DNA from: Paracoccus salipaludis
GTDB taxonomy: Bacteria; Pseudomonadota; Alphaproteobacteria; Rhodobacterales; Rhodobacteraceae
DNA: 64,000 bases
Assembly (NCBI RefSeq): GCF_002287065.1
Contig: NZ_NSJZ01000012.1
Span: forward strand, 1 to 64,000
Reading direction: 5' to 3'
Shown: positions 26,018-36,551 of the stretch, in pieces
Position numbering within the stretch: the stretch's first letter is position 1
Layout: the number at the start of each line of letters is the position of its first letter
Notes under the pieces: generated by a model
Told to the model about the DNA's origin: nothing
The model's input: only the letters and a program-made list of their open reading frames with translations
Databases searched by the model: none
Position numbers and translations under genes: made by a program

Positions 26018-27184
26018 ATGACCGAGATGGTCTTTGGCGCCACGCCTGTACGGGCGGGGGATCCAATTCTTCCACGCTGGTGGCGAACGGTGGACAAGTG
26101 GGCGCTGGCCTGCGTGCTGGCGCTGTTCGCGCTGGGGCTGCTGCTGGGGCTCGCCGCCTCGGTGCCGCTGGCGGAACGCAACAACCTGCCGGCCTTCTAC
26201 TATGTCTCGCGGCAGGCGGCCTTCGGGGGCATGGCGCTGGGGGTGATGCTTGTCGTGTCCATGCTGTCGCCCGTGCAGGTGCGCCGCCTGGGCGTGCTGC
26301 TGTTCCTGGGCGCCTTTGCCACGGTCCTGGCGCTGCCGGTCATCGGCACCGACTTCGGCAAGGGGGCGACGCGCTGGCTGTCGCTGGGCTTTGCCTCGAT
26401 CCAGCCGTCCGAGTTCCTCAAGCCCGGCTTTATCGCGATCTGCGCCTGGTTCATGGCCTCGGCGCAGGCGGTGGGCGGACCGCCGGGGCGGCTTTATTCG
26501 TTCTTCGTGGCGGCGACGGTGATCGTGGTGCTGGCGCTGCAACCGGACTTCGGCCAGGCCTCGCTGATCCTGTTCTCCTGGCTGGTGATGTATTTCATCG
26601 CGGGCGCCCCCGTCGCGCTGATCGCGGGCACCATCGGGCTTGCGGCCATGGGCGGCCTGTTCGCCTATGCCAACAGCGAGCATTTCGCCCGCCGCATCAA
26701 CGGCTTCCTGTCGTCCGAGATCGATCCGCGCACCCAGATCGGTTATGCCACCAACGCCATCCAGGAAGGCGGCTTCTTCGGCGTGGGCGTGGGCGAGGGC
26801 AGCGTCAAGTGGTCGCTGCCGGACGCGCATACCGACTTCATCATTGCGGTCGCGGCCGAGGAATACGGCTTCGTCATGGTTCTGGCGATTATCGCGCTTT
26901 ACTGCGCGATCGTCGTGCGCTCGCTGTGGCGGCTGCTGGGGGAACGCGACCCCTTTGCCCGCATCGCGGGCACCGGGCTGGCCTGCGCCTTCGGGGTGCA
27001 GGCGCTGATCAACATGGGCGTCGCGGTCCGCCTGCTGCCCGCCAAGGGAATGACGCTGCCCTTCGTCAGCTACGGCGGCTCGTCGGTGATCGCCTCGGGG
27101 ATCACGCTGGGGATGCTGCTGGCGCTGACCCGGACGCGGCCGCAGAACGCGCTGGCGGACGTGCTGGGGCGCGCGGGACGATGA
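26018..27184 (+). CDS. ftsW: Septal peptidoglycan glycosyltransferase FtsW
   Basis: A 388-residue SEDS-family membrane protein with about ten helices that polymerises lipid II at the septum together with FtsI. Conserved loops are [46 protein letters not shown] and the late [17 protein letters not shown] 26018 is used; an upstream frame from 25940 lacks family similarity. Its stop overlaps the murG start (ATGA). Confidence 0.95.
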   Translation: MTEMVFGATPVRAGDPILPRWWRTVDKWALACVLALFALGLLLGLAASVPLAERNNLPAFYYVSRQAAFGGMALGVMLVVSMLSPVQVRRLGVLLFLGAFATVLALPVIGTDFGKGATRWLSLGFASIQPSEFLKPGFIAICAWFMASAQAVGGPPGRLYSFFVAATVIVVLALQPDFGQASLILFSWLVMYFIAGAPVALIAGTIGLAAMGGLFAYANSEHFARRINGFLSSEIDPRTQIGYATNAIQEGGFFGVGVGEGSVKWSLPDAHTDFIIAVAAEEYGFVMVLAIIALYCAIVVRSLWRLLGERDPFARIAGTGLACAFGVQALINMGVAVRLLPAKGMTLPFVSYGGSSVIASGITLGMLLALTRTRPQNALADVLGRAGR

Positions 27185-28272
27185 CCGGGACGGCGCGGCT
27201 GGCCCTGATCGCCGCCGGGGGCACCGGCGGGCACATGTTTCCGGCGCAGGCGCTGGCGGAACGCCTGCTGGCGGACGGCTGGCGGGTGAAGCTGTCCACC
27301 GATGACCGCGGCGCGCGCTATGCCGGGGGCTTCCCGCCCGAGGTTTCGCGCGAGATCGTGCGGTCCGCCACCACGGCGCGGGGCGGGCTCGGGGGCAAGC
27401 TGAGCGCCCCCTTGCGGATCGGGCAGGGGCTGGCGGGCGCGCTGCGCGCCATGCGCCGCGACCGCCCGGCGGTGGTCGTGGGCTTCGGCGGCTATCCGAC
27501 GATCCCCGCCATGGGCGCGGCCTCGATCCTGGGCGTGCCGCGCATGATCCATGAACAGAACGGCATCATGGGCCGGGTGAACCGGATCTTCGCCCGCCGG
27601 GTGGACCGGATCGCCTGCGGCACCTGGCCGACCGAACTGCCCCAGGGGGTCGAGGGCAGCCATGTCGGCAACCCCGTCCGCAAGGCTGTGCTGGACCAGG
27701 CGGGCGCCCCTTACCGCCCGCCGGGCGACGGCGCGCTGCACCTTCTGGTGATCGGCGGCAGCCAGGGGGCGCGGGTCCTGTCGGACTGCGTGCCTGCCGC
27801 CATCGCGGCCCTGCCGGACGATCTGCGCCCGCGCCTCGAGGTCAGCCACCAGGCCCGGGCCGAGGATGCCGAACGCGTGACGCGCGCCTATGACGAGGCG
27901 GGGGTCCGGGCCGAGGTCCGCCCCTTCTTCACCGACGTGCCCGAACGGCTGGCGGCCTGCCAGCTGGTCGTCAGCCGGGCAGGGGCCTCCTCCATCGCCG
28001 ACATCACCGTGATCGGCCGGCCGGCGATCCTGATTCCCTATGCCGCCGCCGCGGGCGACCACCAGACAGCGAATTCGCGGGCATTGGCGGATTCCGGCGC
28101 AGCGGTCGTCCTGCCCGAATCCGTGCTGGACGCCGACAGCCTGGCGCGCGATCTGCGCGCGATCCTGACGGACGCCCCCCGCGCCCGCCAGATGGCCGAA
28201 GCGGCCCTTTCCCTCGGCCGCCCCGACGCGGCGGCCCGACTGCATGACCTTGTGACGGAACTGACCCCATGA
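27181..28272 (+). CDS. murG: UDP-N-acetylglucosamine--lipid I glycosyltransferase MurG
   Basis: A 363-residue GT-B enzyme at the inner face of the membrane that converts lipid I to lipid II. Motifs are [12 protein letters not shown] (glycine loop 1), [34 protein letters not shown] (donor site), [11 protein letters not shown] and [13 protein letters not shown]. It overlaps ftsW upstream and murC downstream by four nt each. The [10 protein letters not shown] region is normal for alphaproteobacteria. Confidence 0.96.
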   Translation: MTGTARLALIAAGGTGGHMFPAQALAERLLADGWRVKLSTDDRGARYAGGFPPEVSREIVRSATTARGGLGGKLSAPLRIGQGLAGALRAMRRDRPAVVVGFGGYPTIPAMGAASILGVPRMIHEQNGIMGRVNRIFARRVDRIACGTWPTELPQGVEGSHVGNPVRKAVLDQAGAPYRPPGDGALHLLVIGGSQGARVLSDCVPAAIAALPDDLRPRLEVSHQARAEDAERVTRAYDEAGVRAEVRPFFTDVPERLAACQLVVSRAGASSIADITVIGRPAILIPYAAAAGDHQTANSRALADSGAAVVLPESVLDADSLARDLRAILTDAPRARQMAEAALSLGRPDAAARLHDLVTELTP

Positions 28273-29693
28273 ACGCAGCCACCAAGCTTCCCGGAGAACT
28301 CGGGCCGATCCATTTCGTGGGCATCGGCGGCATCGGCATGTCCGGGATCGCCGAGGTGCTGATGACGCTGGGCTACACGGTCCAGGGGTCGGACGCCAAG
28401 CGGTCCAAGATCACCGACCGGCTGGAAAGCCTGGGCGCCACCGTCTTCGAGGGCCAGCGGGCCGAGAACATCGGGGACGCGGGCGTGGTGGTGATCTCGA
28501 CCGCCATCAAGAAGGGCAACCCCGAGCTTGAGGAAGCCCGCCGCCGCGGCCTTCCCGTCGTCCGGCGCGCCGAGATGCTGGCGGAACTGATGCGGCTCAA
28601 GTCCAACATCGCCATTGCGGGCACCCACGGGAAGACCACCACCACGACCATGGTGGCGACGCTGCTGGACGCGGGCGGGCTGGACCCGACCGTCATCAAC
28701 GGCGGCGTGATCCATGCCTACGGGTCCAATGCGCGGGCCGGTGCGGGCGAGTGGATGGTGGTCGAGGCCGACGAATCGGACGGCAGCTTCAACCGCCTGC
28801 CCGCGACCATCGCCATCGTCACCAACATCGACCCCGAGCACATGGAGCACTGGGGCTCGTTCGACGCACTGCGCAAGGGCTTCACCGACTTCGTGTCGAA
28901 CATCCCCTTCTACGGCCTTGCCGTCTGCTGCACCGACCACCCCGAGGTGCAGGGCCTCGTCGGCCGCGTGACCGACCGCCGGGTCGTGACCTTCGGCTTC
29001 AACGCCCAGGCCGACGTGCGGGCCGTGAACCTGCGCTACGAGAACGGCGCGGCCCATTTCGACGTTGCCCTTCAGGGAGAGCGTGGCGACGACGGCGAGG
29101 TGCCGATGATCGAGGGCTGCACCCTGCCGATGCCGGGCGACCACAATGTGTCCAATGCGCTGGCGGCGGTCGCCGTGGCGCGGCACCTCGGGCTCAAGCG
29201 CGCGCAGATCCGCGACGCGCTGGCGGCTTTCGGCGGGGTCGGGCGGCGCTTCACCCGGGTGGGCGAGGTGAACGGCGTCACCATCATCGACGACTATGGC
29301 CATCACCCGGTGGAAATCGCGGCGGTGCTGAAGGCGGCGCGGCAGGCGACCAAGGGCCGCGTGATCGCCGTCCACCAGCCGCACCGCTATTCGCGGCTGT
29401 CGAACCTGTTCGACGACTTCTGCACCTGTTTCAACGAGGCCGACGTGGTGGGCATCGCCGAGGTCTATTCGGCGGGCGAGGACCCGATCCCGGGCGCATC
29501 GCGCGACGACCTCGTGGCCGGGCTGATCGCCCATGGCCATCGCCATGCCCGCGCTGTGATGGACGAATCGGATCTTGCGCGGCTGGTGCGCGAACAGGCG
29601 CGGCCGGGCGACATGGTGGTCTGCCTCGGCGCGGGGACCATCTCGGCCTGGGCCAACGCCCTGCCCGAGCGGCTGTCGCTGAAGGCGGCCTGA
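28269..29693 (+). CDS. murC: UDP-N-acetylmuramate--L-alanine ligase
   Basis: A 474-residue Mur ligase adding the first L-alanine. The N-terminal [16 protein letters not shown] is diagnostic, followed by the ATP loop GTHGKTTTT (118-126), [19 protein letters not shown] and HQPHRYSR. It overlaps murG by four nt. A small membrane protein gene starts 4 nt after its stop and murB follows, as in related genomes. Confidence 0.97.
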   Translation: MNAATKLPGELGPIHFVGIGGIGMSGIAEVLMTLGYTVQGSDAKRSKITDRLESLGATVFEGQRAENIGDAGVVVISTAIKKGNPELEEARRRGLPVVRRAEMLAELMRLKSNIAIAGTHGKTTTTTMVATLLDAGGLDPTVINGGVIHAYGSNARAGAGEWMVVEADESDGSFNRLPATIAIVTNIDPEHMEHWGSFDALRKGFTDFVSNIPFYGLAVCCTDHPEVQGLVGRVTDRRVVTFGFNAQADVRAVNLRYENGAAHFDVALQGERGDDGEVPMIEGCTLPMPGDHNVSNALAAVAVARHLGLKRAQIRDALAAFGGVGRRFTRVGEVNGVTIIDDYGHHPVEIAAVLKAARQATKGRVIAVHQPHRYSRLSNLFDDFCTCFNEADVVGIAEVYSAGEDPIPGASRDDLVAGLIAHGHRHARAVMDESDLARLVREQARPGDMVVCLGAGTISAWANALPERLSLKAA

Positions 29694-29697
29694 GCCG

Positions 29698-29994
29698 GTG
29701 ATCGGCGACTTCGCCCTGCCGGCCGCCCTGGCCGGGACTCTGCCGGGGCTGCTGGCCTGGCTGGGCGCGCGCCGACTGGGGCTGGCGGGGCTGCTGGGGG
29801 CGCTGGCGGCCTGCGGCGCGTTGGCGATCCTCGGCTGGAACCTGACCCGCGACGTGCTGACGGGCGACGACCAGTTGCGCCGTGCGGGCATCATCTTCTT
29901 CGTCGTGGTGCCGGGCGTCGTTTCGCTGATCCTGGGCGCCATCGCGGGCTTCTGGGACGCGCATCGCCGCCGGATCGACTTGCCGGACCGCTGA
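29698..29994 (+). CDS. Small membrane protein of unknown function between murC and murB
   Basis: A 98-residue protein starting at GTG 29698, four nt after murC. Two or three hydrophobic segments are visible (about 8-22, 28-46 and 64-86), ending in a basic tail, DAHRRRIDLPDR. I do not recognise a named family. Rhodobacteraceae often carry a small membrane protein (for example DUF2484) at this place, but this sequence does not match that pattern well. Its tight spacing suggests cotranslation with murC. Codon usage is like that of its neighbours. Confidence 0.65.
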   Translation: MIGDFALPAALAGTLPGLLAWLGARRLGLAGLLGALAACGALAILGWNLTRDVLTGDDQLRRAGIIFFVVVPGVVSLILGAIAGFWDAHRRRIDLPDR

Positions 29995-29998
29995 GGGA

Positions 29999-30045
29999 CC
30001 GGGGGCCAGCCCCCGGACCCCCGGGATATTTGAGCGAAGAAGAAT
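29999..30045. repeat. Rhodobacteraceae-type extragenic repeat
   Basis: A GGGGGCCAGCCCCCGGACCCC segment with internal inverted symmetry is followed by CCGGGATATTTGAGCGAAGAA. Near-identical GATATTTG...AAGAAGAA extragenic elements recur many times in Rhodobacter and Paracoccus genomes. Only one copy lies in this window. It sits between the small membrane protein and murB; the function is unknown. Confidence 0.6.
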
Positions 30046-30140
30046 GGCCCTGACGCCTGCGGGAGGCTGCGGCGGCGCGGGGGCGCTTGCCCGGCCCGGG
30101 CCGCTGCCCTAGGCGGGGCGGCAAGAAAGGAAGGCTTCCG

Positions 30141-31058
30141 ATGACTGAACTCCCGCCGATCCGGGGCACGCTGACGCAGGACCGCCCCTTGGCCGACCTG
30201 ACCTGGCTGCGCGTAGGCGGGCCCGCCGACTGGCTGTTCCAGCCCGCCGACCGCGAGGACCTGATGCTGTTCCTGCAGAACCTCGTGCCCGAGGTGCCGG
30301 TCTTCGCGATGGGCGTCGGCTCGAACCTGATCGTGCGGGACGGCGGCATCCGGGGCGTGGTGATCCGGCTGGGCCGCGGCTTCAACGGGATCGAGATCGC
30401 GGACGGGCTGGTCCACGCGGGCGCGGCCGCGCTGGACATGCACGTCGCCAGGCGCGCGGCCGAGGCGGGGCTGGACCTGACCTTCCTGCGCACCATCCCC
30501 GGCACGATCGGGGGCGCGGTCCGCATGAACGCCGGCTGCTACGGGTCCTATGTCGCGGATCACCTGGTCGAGGTCGAGGCGGTCACGCGGCAGGGCGAAT
30601 CGCGGGTGCTGGCGGCGGGCGACCTGCGGCTTGCCTACCGCTCGTCGGCGCTGCCCGAAGGCTGGGTGCTGACCCGCGCGACCTTCCGCGCCGAGCCCGG
30701 CGACCCCGGGGCCCTTGCCGCCCGGATGGAGGAGCAGCTGGCCCGACGCGACGCGAGCCAGCCCACGCGCGAGCGCAGCGCCGGTTCGACCTTCCGCAAC
30801 CCGGCGGGGTTCAGCTCGACCGGGAAGGAGGGCGACGTCCACGACCTCAAGGCTTGGAAGCTGATCGAGGGCGCGGGCCTGCGCGGCCACCGCCTTGGCG
30901 GCGCCCAGATGAGCGAGAAGCACCCGAACTTCCTGATCAACACCGGGGGCGCCACCGCCGCCGAGCTGGAGGACCTGGGCGAGATGGTCCGCGCGCGGGT
31001 GCGGGAAACCAGCGGCCACGAGCTTGCCTGGGAGGTTGTCAGGGTGGGCGATCGCTGA
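30141..31058 (+). CDS. murB: UDP-N-acetylmuramate dehydrogenase MurB
   Basis: A 305-residue FAD enzyme reducing UDP-GlcNAc-enolpyruvate to UDP-MurNAc. FAD-binding segments [10 protein letters not shown] and [11 protein letters not shown], the [17 protein letters not shown] loop and the catalytic SAGSTFRNP region (Ser) are present; the absence of the Tyr loop marks it as type II. AAAGGAAGG precedes ATG 30141. It follows the extragenic repeat by about 95 nt. Confidence 0.95.
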   Translation: MTELPPIRGTLTQDRPLADLTWLRVGGPADWLFQPADREDLMLFLQNLVPEVPVFAMGVGSNLIVRDGGIRGVVIRLGRGFNGIEIADGLVHAGAAALDMHVARRAAEAGLDLTFLRTIPGTIGGAVRMNAGCYGSYVADHLVEVEAVTRQGESRVLAAGDLRLAYRSSALPEGWVLTRATFRAEPGDPGALAARMEEQLARRDASQPTRERSAGSTFRNPAGFSSTGKEGDVHDLKAWKLIEGAGLRGHRLGGAQMSEKHPNFLINTGGATAAELEDLGEMVRARVRETSGHELAWEVVRVGDR

Positions 31059-31211
31059 TCGCGCAAAACGTGCAAATGCCCCAGAATCCTCTTCCCCCAT
31101 CTGCGGCTTTGTGACTATCATCGGCCCATCGAAAAGCGCCGTCCAAGGCGCAGGAAAACCGGGGGCGAAGATCCCCGAATCAGTCCCCGGCTTACGGGGC
31201 GAAAGGCAGAT

Positions 31212-32144
31212 GTGGCGGGCAGGTCGAGCAGGACAGCCCACACCGTAGCGGTCCTGATGGGCGGCCCCTCGGCGGAGCGAGAGGTGTCGCTGTCGTCGGG
31301 GCGCGGATGCGCGGATGCGCTGCGGGTGGCGGGATACGAGGTGGTCGAGATCGCTCTTGGCCCCGATGACGGCGCGGGCCTGCCTTCGCGGCTGGCCGAG
31401 GTCCGCCCCGACGTTGTCTTCAACGCGCTGCACGGCCGGATGGGCGAGGACGGCCGCGTCCAGGGCCTGCTGGAATGGCTGGGCTATCCCTATACCCATT
31501 CGGGCGTGCTGGCCTCGGCCTTGGCGATGGACAAGACGCGCGCCAAGCAGGTCTTCCGCGATGCGGGGCTGCCGGTCGTCGAAAGCGTGCTGGCCCGCCG
31601 CGAGGATGTCCGCGCGCGCCATGTCCTGCCGCCTCCTTACGTGGTCAAGCCCAATGACGAGGGCTCGTCCGTGGGCGTCTATATCGTCCGCGAGGGCGAC
31701 AACGCCGCGCCCCTGTCCGACGACATGCCCGCGCAGGTCATGGTCGAGGCCTATGCCCCGGGCCGCGAGCTGACCACCACCGTCCTGGGCGACCGGGCCT
31801 TGGGCGTGACCGAGATCGTGACCGCCGGCTGGTACGACTACGACGCCAAGTATTCCGAAGGGGGCTCGCGCCATGTCATCCCGGCCGAGATCCCCGACGA
31901 GGTCACCCGGGCCTGCCTCGACTATGCCCGCCGCGCGCATGAGGCGCTGGGCTGCCGCGGGCTCAGCCGCACCGATTTCCGCTGGGATGATTCGCGCGGC
32001 CTCGACGGGCTGGTGGTCCTGGAAACCAATACCCAGCCGGGGATGACGCCCACCTCGCTCGCGCCCGAGCAGGCGGCCCATGCCGGCATGGACTTCCCGG
32101 CGCTCTGCCGCTGGATCGTGGAGGACGCGCTGTGTCGGGACTGA
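31212..32144 (+). CDS. ddl: D-alanine--D-alanine ligase
   Basis: A 310-residue ATP-grasp enzyme supplying D-Ala-D-Ala to MurF. Motifs: [61 protein letters not shown] and the C-terminal [13 protein letters not shown]. The start is GTG at 31212, within ATGTGG; the conserved fold begins 11 residues later. The 153 nt to murB show no terminator. ftsQ overlaps its 3' end by 13 nt. Confidence 0.95.
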   Translation: MAGRSSRTAHTVAVLMGGPSAEREVSLSSGRGCADALRVAGYEVVEIALGPDDGAGLPSRLAEVRPDVVFNALHGRMGEDGRVQGLLEWLGYPYTHSGVLASALAMDKTRAKQVFRDAGLPVVESVLARREDVRARHVLPPPYVVKPNDEGSSVGVYIVREGDNAAPLSDDMPAQVMVEAYAPGRELTTTVLGDRALGVTEIVTAGWYDYDAKYSEGGSRHVIPAEIPDEVTRACLDYARRAHEALGCRGLSRTDFRWDDSRGLDGLVVLETNTQPGMTPTSLAPEQAAHAGMDFPALCRWIVEDALCRD

Positions 32145-33151
32145 AGGACTTCACCCGGTCGTTCCAGGCGGCCGTCCAGCCCGCGCCCGTGCGCCGGGTC
32201 GGCACCCGCCCGGCCCCCGTCCGCGCGGCCCGGCGCGAGCCCGGCCCGTCGCGGCTGGCCTATCGGCTGAACCGTCTGTGGCTGACGCCGCTGTACCGCC
32301 GGCTGTTGCGGGTGGGTCTGCCGGCCTTTGTCGTCTGCCTGTTCGCCGGGCTGTGGCTGGCCGACGACACGCGGCGCGCGAACCTGACCGGCGCGATGAC
32401 GGCCATGGTGGACCGCATCCAGTCGCAGGAAGCCTTCATGGTCCACAGCATGGAGATCGAGGGCGCCTCGCCTGCCGTGGAGAAGGGGCTGCGCGCCATG
32501 CTGCCGGTGACGCTGCCCGCCTCGAGCTTCGACATCGACCTGCCCGAGCTGCGCGCTTCGGTCGAGCGGCTGGACGCCATCGAGAAGATGGAGCTGCGGA
32601 TCAAGCCGGGCGGCGTCCTGTCGGCGGTCGTGACCGAACGCAAGCCCGCGATCCTGTGGCGCCACGCCCGCGGGCTGGACCTGCTGGACGCCGAGGGGCA
32701 CCGCGTCGCCTCGATCACCTCGCGCGACATGCGGACCGACCTGCCCATGATCGCGGGCGAGGGCGCGGGCGCCCATGCGGCCGAGGCTCTGGCCCTGATC
32801 GACCTGGCCGGCCCAATCCTGCCGCGCCTGCGGGGGCTCGAGCGGATGGGCGAGCGGCGCTGGGACGTCGTTCTGGACCGCGGGCAGCGCATCATGCTGC
32901 CGACCGACCGGCCGCTGCCCGCGTTGCAGGCGGCCATGGCGATGGACCGCGAGGACGGCCTGCTGGCGCGCGACGTGGTGGCCGTGGACCTGCGCGACCC
33001 CGCGCGCCCGGTGCTGCGGATGGGGCTTGCCGCGCAGAACACGCTGCGGCGCGCCGCCGGGCTGCCGGAACTGGACGCCGAGGGCAATCTGATCGACCCC
33101 GAGGAGGGGGCCGAGGACGGCGACAAGACCGGCCAGGCGACACGCGGCTGA
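32132..33151 (+). CDS. ftsQ: Cell division protein FtsQ
   Basis: A 339-residue bitopic divisome protein. A long basic cytosolic N-terminus (about 1-55, Pro/Arg-rich) is followed by one membrane helix (about 60-77, [17 protein letters not shown]), the POTRA region and the FtsQ beta domain, with a short acidic tail. FtsQ recruits FtsBL to midcell. GTG 32132 overlaps ddl by 13 nt; no better start is seen. ftsA follows after 28 nt. Confidence 0.92.
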   Translation: MSGLKDFTRSFQAAVQPAPVRRVGTRPAPVRAARREPGPSRLAYRLNRLWLTPLYRRLLRVGLPAFVVCLFAGLWLADDTRRANLTGAMTAMVDRIQSQEAFMVHSMEIEGASPAVEKGLRAMLPVTLPASSFDIDLPELRASVERLDAIEKMELRIKPGGVLSAVVTERKPAILWRHARGLDLLDAEGHRVASITSRDMRTDLPMIAGEGAGAHAAEALALIDLAGPILPRLRGLERMGERRWDVVLDRGQRIMLPTDRPLPALQAAMAMDREDGLLARDVVAVDLRDPARPVLRMGLAAQNTLRRAAGLPELDAEGNLIDPEEGAEDGDKTGQATRG

Positions 33152-33179
33152 GGCAGGGGCAGGAAGGAACGGAAAAGGG

Positions 33180-34517
33180 ATGCGCGATCTTTACGAGGCT
33201 CAGCGGGCGATGCGGCAGATGCGCCGCCAGGCGATGGCGCGCGGGGTCATGGCGGTGCTGGACATCGGCACCTCGAAGGTCACCTGCATCATCCTGCAGT
33301 TCGACGGCCCCGGCCAGTTCCGCGAAACCGACGGCGTGGGGCCGATGGCGGGGCAGTCGTCGTTCCGCGTGATCGGCCAGTTCACCACCCAGTCGCGCGG
33401 CGTCCGCTACGGCGAGATCGAAACCATGGCCGATGTCGAGCGCTGCGTCCGCCACGCCGTGCAGGGCGCGCAGAAGCAGGCGGGCGTCCGCGTCGATCAC
33501 GTCATTGCCACGATCTCGGGGGCGCGCCCCGCCTCCTACGGGCTGGCCGGCGACATTCCGCTGCGGTCCGGCAAGGTCACCGAGGAGGATGTGGCCGCCG
33601 TGCTGGCCGCCTGCGACGCGCCCGACTTCGGCAAGAACCGCGAGGTGCTGCACGCCCAGCCGGTGAACTTCGCCGTCGATTCGCGCTCGGGGCTGGCGGA
33701 CCCGCGCGACATCGTGGGCAACACGCTGGCGGTGGACATGCATGTCCTGACCATCGACGGATTCGCGGCCTCGAACCTCGTCCACTGCATCCGCCGCTGC
33801 GACCTTGAACTGGCGGGCGTGGGCTCGGCCGCCTATGCGGCAGGCCGAGCGGCGCTGGTCGAGGACGAACAGGAACTGGGTGCGGCCTGCGTCGACATGG
33901 GCGGCGGCGTCACGGGCGTGTCGCTGTTCCTCAAGAAGCACATGCTGTTCGCCGATGCCGTACGGATGGGCGGCGATCTGGTCACGCGCGACATCAGCCA
34001 GGGGCTGCGCGTCCCGCTGCCGGTCGCCGAATGGCTCAAGACGCGCCACGGCGGGCTTGAGGCGACGGGCCGCGACGACCGCGAGATGATCGACGTCACC
34101 GGCGAGCCGGGCGAGGACTGGGACGGCGAGCGCCGCTTCGTCAGCCGCGCCGATCTCATTGGAATCATGCGCCCCCGGGTCGAGGAGATCCTGGACGGCG
34201 TGCGCGAGATCCTGGAAGCGGCCGGCTTCGACCAGATGCCCTCGCGCCAGGTGGTGCTGACCGGCGGCGCCAGCCAGATCCCCGGACTGGACACGCTGGC
34301 CACGCGCATCCTGGGCTACAACGTCCGCATCGGCCGGCCGCTGCGGATCCAGGGTCTGGCGCAGCAGCACACCGCCCCCTGCCACGCGGCCACCGTGGGC
34401 CTTGCCCTGCACGCCGCCAATCCGCAGGATGAATGGTGGGATTTCGAGATGCCGGTCGAGCGCGCGGGCGTGGTCGGCCTGCGGCGGGCCTATCGCTGGT
34501 TCCGCAACAACTGGTGA
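33180..34517 (+). CDS. ftsA: Cell division protein FtsA
   Basis: A 445-residue actin-fold ATPase tethering FtsZ to the membrane. Visible motifs are AVLDIGTSKVTCII (phosphate 1), the SHS2 1C region around ATISGARP, CVDMGGGVTGVSLF (phosphate 2) and VVLTGGASQIPGL (adenosine). The C-terminal GLRRAYRWFRNNW forms the amphipathic membrane-targeting helix. ATG 33180 follows GGAAAAGGG. It precedes ftsZ by 197 nt, a region likely to hold an extra ftsZ promoter. Confidence 0.95.
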   Translation: MRDLYEAQRAMRQMRRQAMARGVMAVLDIGTSKVTCIILQFDGPGQFRETDGVGPMAGQSSFRVIGQFTTQSRGVRYGEIETMADVERCVRHAVQGAQKQAGVRVDHVIATISGARPASYGLAGDIPLRSGKVTEEDVAAVLAACDAPDFGKNREVLHAQPVNFAVDSRSGLADPRDIVGNTLAVDMHVLTIDGFAASNLVHCIRRCDLELAGVGSAAYAAGRAALVEDEQELGAACVDMGGGVTGVSLFLKKHMLFADAVRMGGDLVTRDISQGLRVPLPVAEWLKTRHGGLEATGRDDREMIDVTGEPGEDWDGERRFVSRADLIGIMRPRVEEILDGVREILEAAGFDQMPSRQVVLTGGASQIPGLDTLATRILGYNVRIGRPLRIQGLAQQHTAPCHAATVGLALHAANPQDEWWDFEMPVERAGVVGLRRAYRWFRNNW

Positions 34518-34714
34518 AATGACGGCGCAGGCGGATCGAACCGCTTGCGCCGTCGGCGACATATCGCCAAAAGCCTGCCAGCCAAGGGCGGCATGACGGG
34601 GTATGTGGCGATTGGCAAGTGACGGCAGGGTGCAATCTGCTACCCTTGCCGCGAGCGGCGGAATCGACCGGGCGCCCTGACGCGCCGGCACAAGAAACGG
34701 AAGGGCAGGCGGCG

Positions 34715-36340
34715 ATGAACCTCAACCTGATGATGAGTGACGACGACGAGCTGCGCCCGCGCATCACCGTCTTTGGTGTGGGCGGCGCAGGCGGCAACGC
34801 CGTCAACAACATGATCGAGAAGCAGCTGGACGGCGTGACCTTCGTGGTCGCCAACACGGACGCGCAGGCCTTGGCGCAAAGCCGGTCCGAGGCGCGCATC
34901 CAGCTTGGCCCCAAGGTCACCGAAGGCCTGGGCGCGGGCGCCAAGCCCTCGATCGGCGCGCAGGCGGCCGAGGAAACCATCGAGGACATCGTCGATCACC
35001 TGATGGGCGCGCACATGTGCTTCATCACCGCCGGCATGGGCGGCGGCACCGGCACGGGCGCCGCGCCGATCATCGCGCAGGCCGCGCGCGAGATGGGCAT
35101 CCTGACCGTCGGCGTCGTGACCAAGCCCTTCCAGTTCGAGGGCTCCAAGCGTATGCGGCAGGCCGACGAGGGCGTCGAGAACCTGCAGAAGGTCGTCGAT
35201 ACCCTTATCATCATCCCCAACCAGAACCTGTTCCGCATCGCCAACGAGAAGACCACCTTCACCGAGGCCTTCGCGCTGGCCGACGACGTCCTGTACCAGG
35301 GCGTCAAGGGCGTGACCGACCTGATGGTGCGCCCGGGCCTCATCAACCTCGACTTCGCCGACGTCCGCGCGGTGATGGACGAGATGGGCAAGGCCATGAT
35401 GGGCACCGGCGAGGCGACCGGCGACAACCGCGCCGTGGAAGCCGCCGAGAAGGCCATCGCCAACCCGCTGCTGGACGAGATCAGCCTGCACGGCGCCAAG
35501 GGCGTCCTGATCAACATCACGGGCGGCCACGACCTCACCCTGTTCGAGATGGACGAGGCGGCCGAAAAGATCCGCGAGAAGGTGGATGCCGACGCCAACA
35601 TCATCGTGGGTTCGACGCTGGACCCGACGATGGAAGGCAAGGTCCGCGTGTCGGTCGTCGCCACCGGCATCGACAGCGCCGCCGCCGCCGAGGCGCCCGC
35701 CCCGCGCCGCGGTCTCAAGGAGCCGCTGACCCAGACGCCCTCCGTCGGCACCCGCGCCATGGCTCCGGCCGCGCCTGCCGCCGAGGAAGCGCCCGTGCCG
35801 CCGCGCCGCAGCCCGGTCATGGAAAGCCCGGCCGCGCGCCCGGCCCCGGCCGCCGAGGATCTGCCCGAGCCCGCCTATCGCCCGGCCGCCGAGCCCGTCG
35901 CCGAGGCCCGTCCCCCCGTCCGCGCCGACACCCGCAGCATCGACCAGCGCCTGAGCGACCCGGCCAGCGAGTTCACCGCCCCCGCGCGCCCGCAGGCTCC
36001 GCGCGGCGAACCCGCCCCCGCCGTGAAGGAGCGTCTTGATCGCGCCCTGAACCGCGGCGGCGACGTTCCCGTCGCGCCGCGCCGCCCCGGCGCTGCGGCG
36101 GCCCCTGCCGCCCCTGCCGCCCCGCAGGGCCGCATGTCGGGCCTGGGCCGGATGCTGAACCGCGTCGCCGGCGCCTCGGCCGAGGTCGAGCGTCCGCGCC
36201 CCGAGACGATCGCCGAGCGCGTGAGCGACCGGCTGGCCCGCGCGCGCCAGGCCGAAACGGATTTCGACGATCTGACCTCGCCCGACGCTGCCCAGGACAA
36301 CGTGGAAATTCCCGCCTTCCTGCGGCGTCAGGCAAACTGA
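34715..36340 (+). CDS. ftsZ: Cell division protein FtsZ
   Basis: A 541-residue tubulin homologue forming the Z ring. The GTP signature GGGTGTG is at 109-115; [15 protein letters not shown] and the T7 loop [11 protein letters not shown] are intact. The conserved core ends near residue 320, followed by a long Ala/Pro-rich linker (about 200 residues, typical of alphaproteobacteria) and the C-terminal peptide [10 protein letters not shown] that binds FtsA and other partners. ATG 34715 is preceded by AAGGGCAGG. A strong terminator follows, ending the dcw core. Confidence 0.97.
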   Translation: MNLNLMMSDDDELRPRITVFGVGGAGGNAVNNMIEKQLDGVTFVVANTDAQALAQSRSEARIQLGPKVTEGLGAGAKPSIGAQAAEETIEDIVDHLMGAHMCFITAGMGGGTGTGAAPIIAQAAREMGILTVGVVTKPFQFEGSKRMRQADEGVENLQKVVDTLIIIPNQNLFRIANEKTTFTEAFALADDVLYQGVKGVTDLMVRPGLINLDFADVRAVMDEMGKAMMGTGEATGDNRAVEAAEKAIANPLLDEISLHGAKGVLINITGGHDLTLFEMDEAAEKIREKVDADANIIVGSTLDPTMEGKVRVSVVATGIDSAAAAEAPAPRRGLKEPLTQTPSVGTRAMAPAAPAAEEAPVPPRRSPVMESPAARPAPAAEDLPEPAYRPAAEPVAEARPPVRADTRSIDQRLSDPASEFTAPARPQAPRGEPAPAVKERLDRALNRGGDVPVAPRRPGAAAAPAAPAAPQGRMSGLGRMLNRVAGASAEVERPRPETIAERVSDRLARARQAETDFDDLTSPDAAQDNVEIPAFLRRQAN

Positions 36341-36374
36341 GGCGCCCCGAAGCAGGTGCCGATCCGCAACAGGC

Positions 36375-36406
36375 AAGAGGCCGCGAAAGCGGCCTCTTTT
36401 CCTTTT
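36375..36406 (+). terminator. Rho-independent terminator of ftsZ
   Basis: 10-bp stem AAGAGGCCGC / GCGGCCTCTT (36375-36384 and 36389-36398) with a GAAA tetraloop, then TTCCTTTT. It is the clearest intrinsic terminator in the cluster and closes the dcw operon before lpxC. Confidence 0.92.
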
Positions 36407-36551
36407 CGGCGCAACGATTTGCCCTTGGGGGCGCGCGCTGGGGCCGCGTGTTACAACCCGTCACAAATCGTTAATTGAGCGGCAGGCGGGGGGACCCTAA
36501 GTCTGTGGAAACGGGAAGCCATGTCGTTTCCCAGGATCGACGGACAAACCC

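Noticed and set aside
31059-31211. Possible small gene between murB and ddl
   Set aside because: No frame with a start, ribosome site and sensible composition was found.
28038-32081. A 1347-codon open frame on the minus strand antisense to murG-ddl
   Set aside because: High GC removes stop codons from antisense frames; the plus strand encodes well-known Mur enzymes over the same bases and the antisense translation has no recognisable domain.
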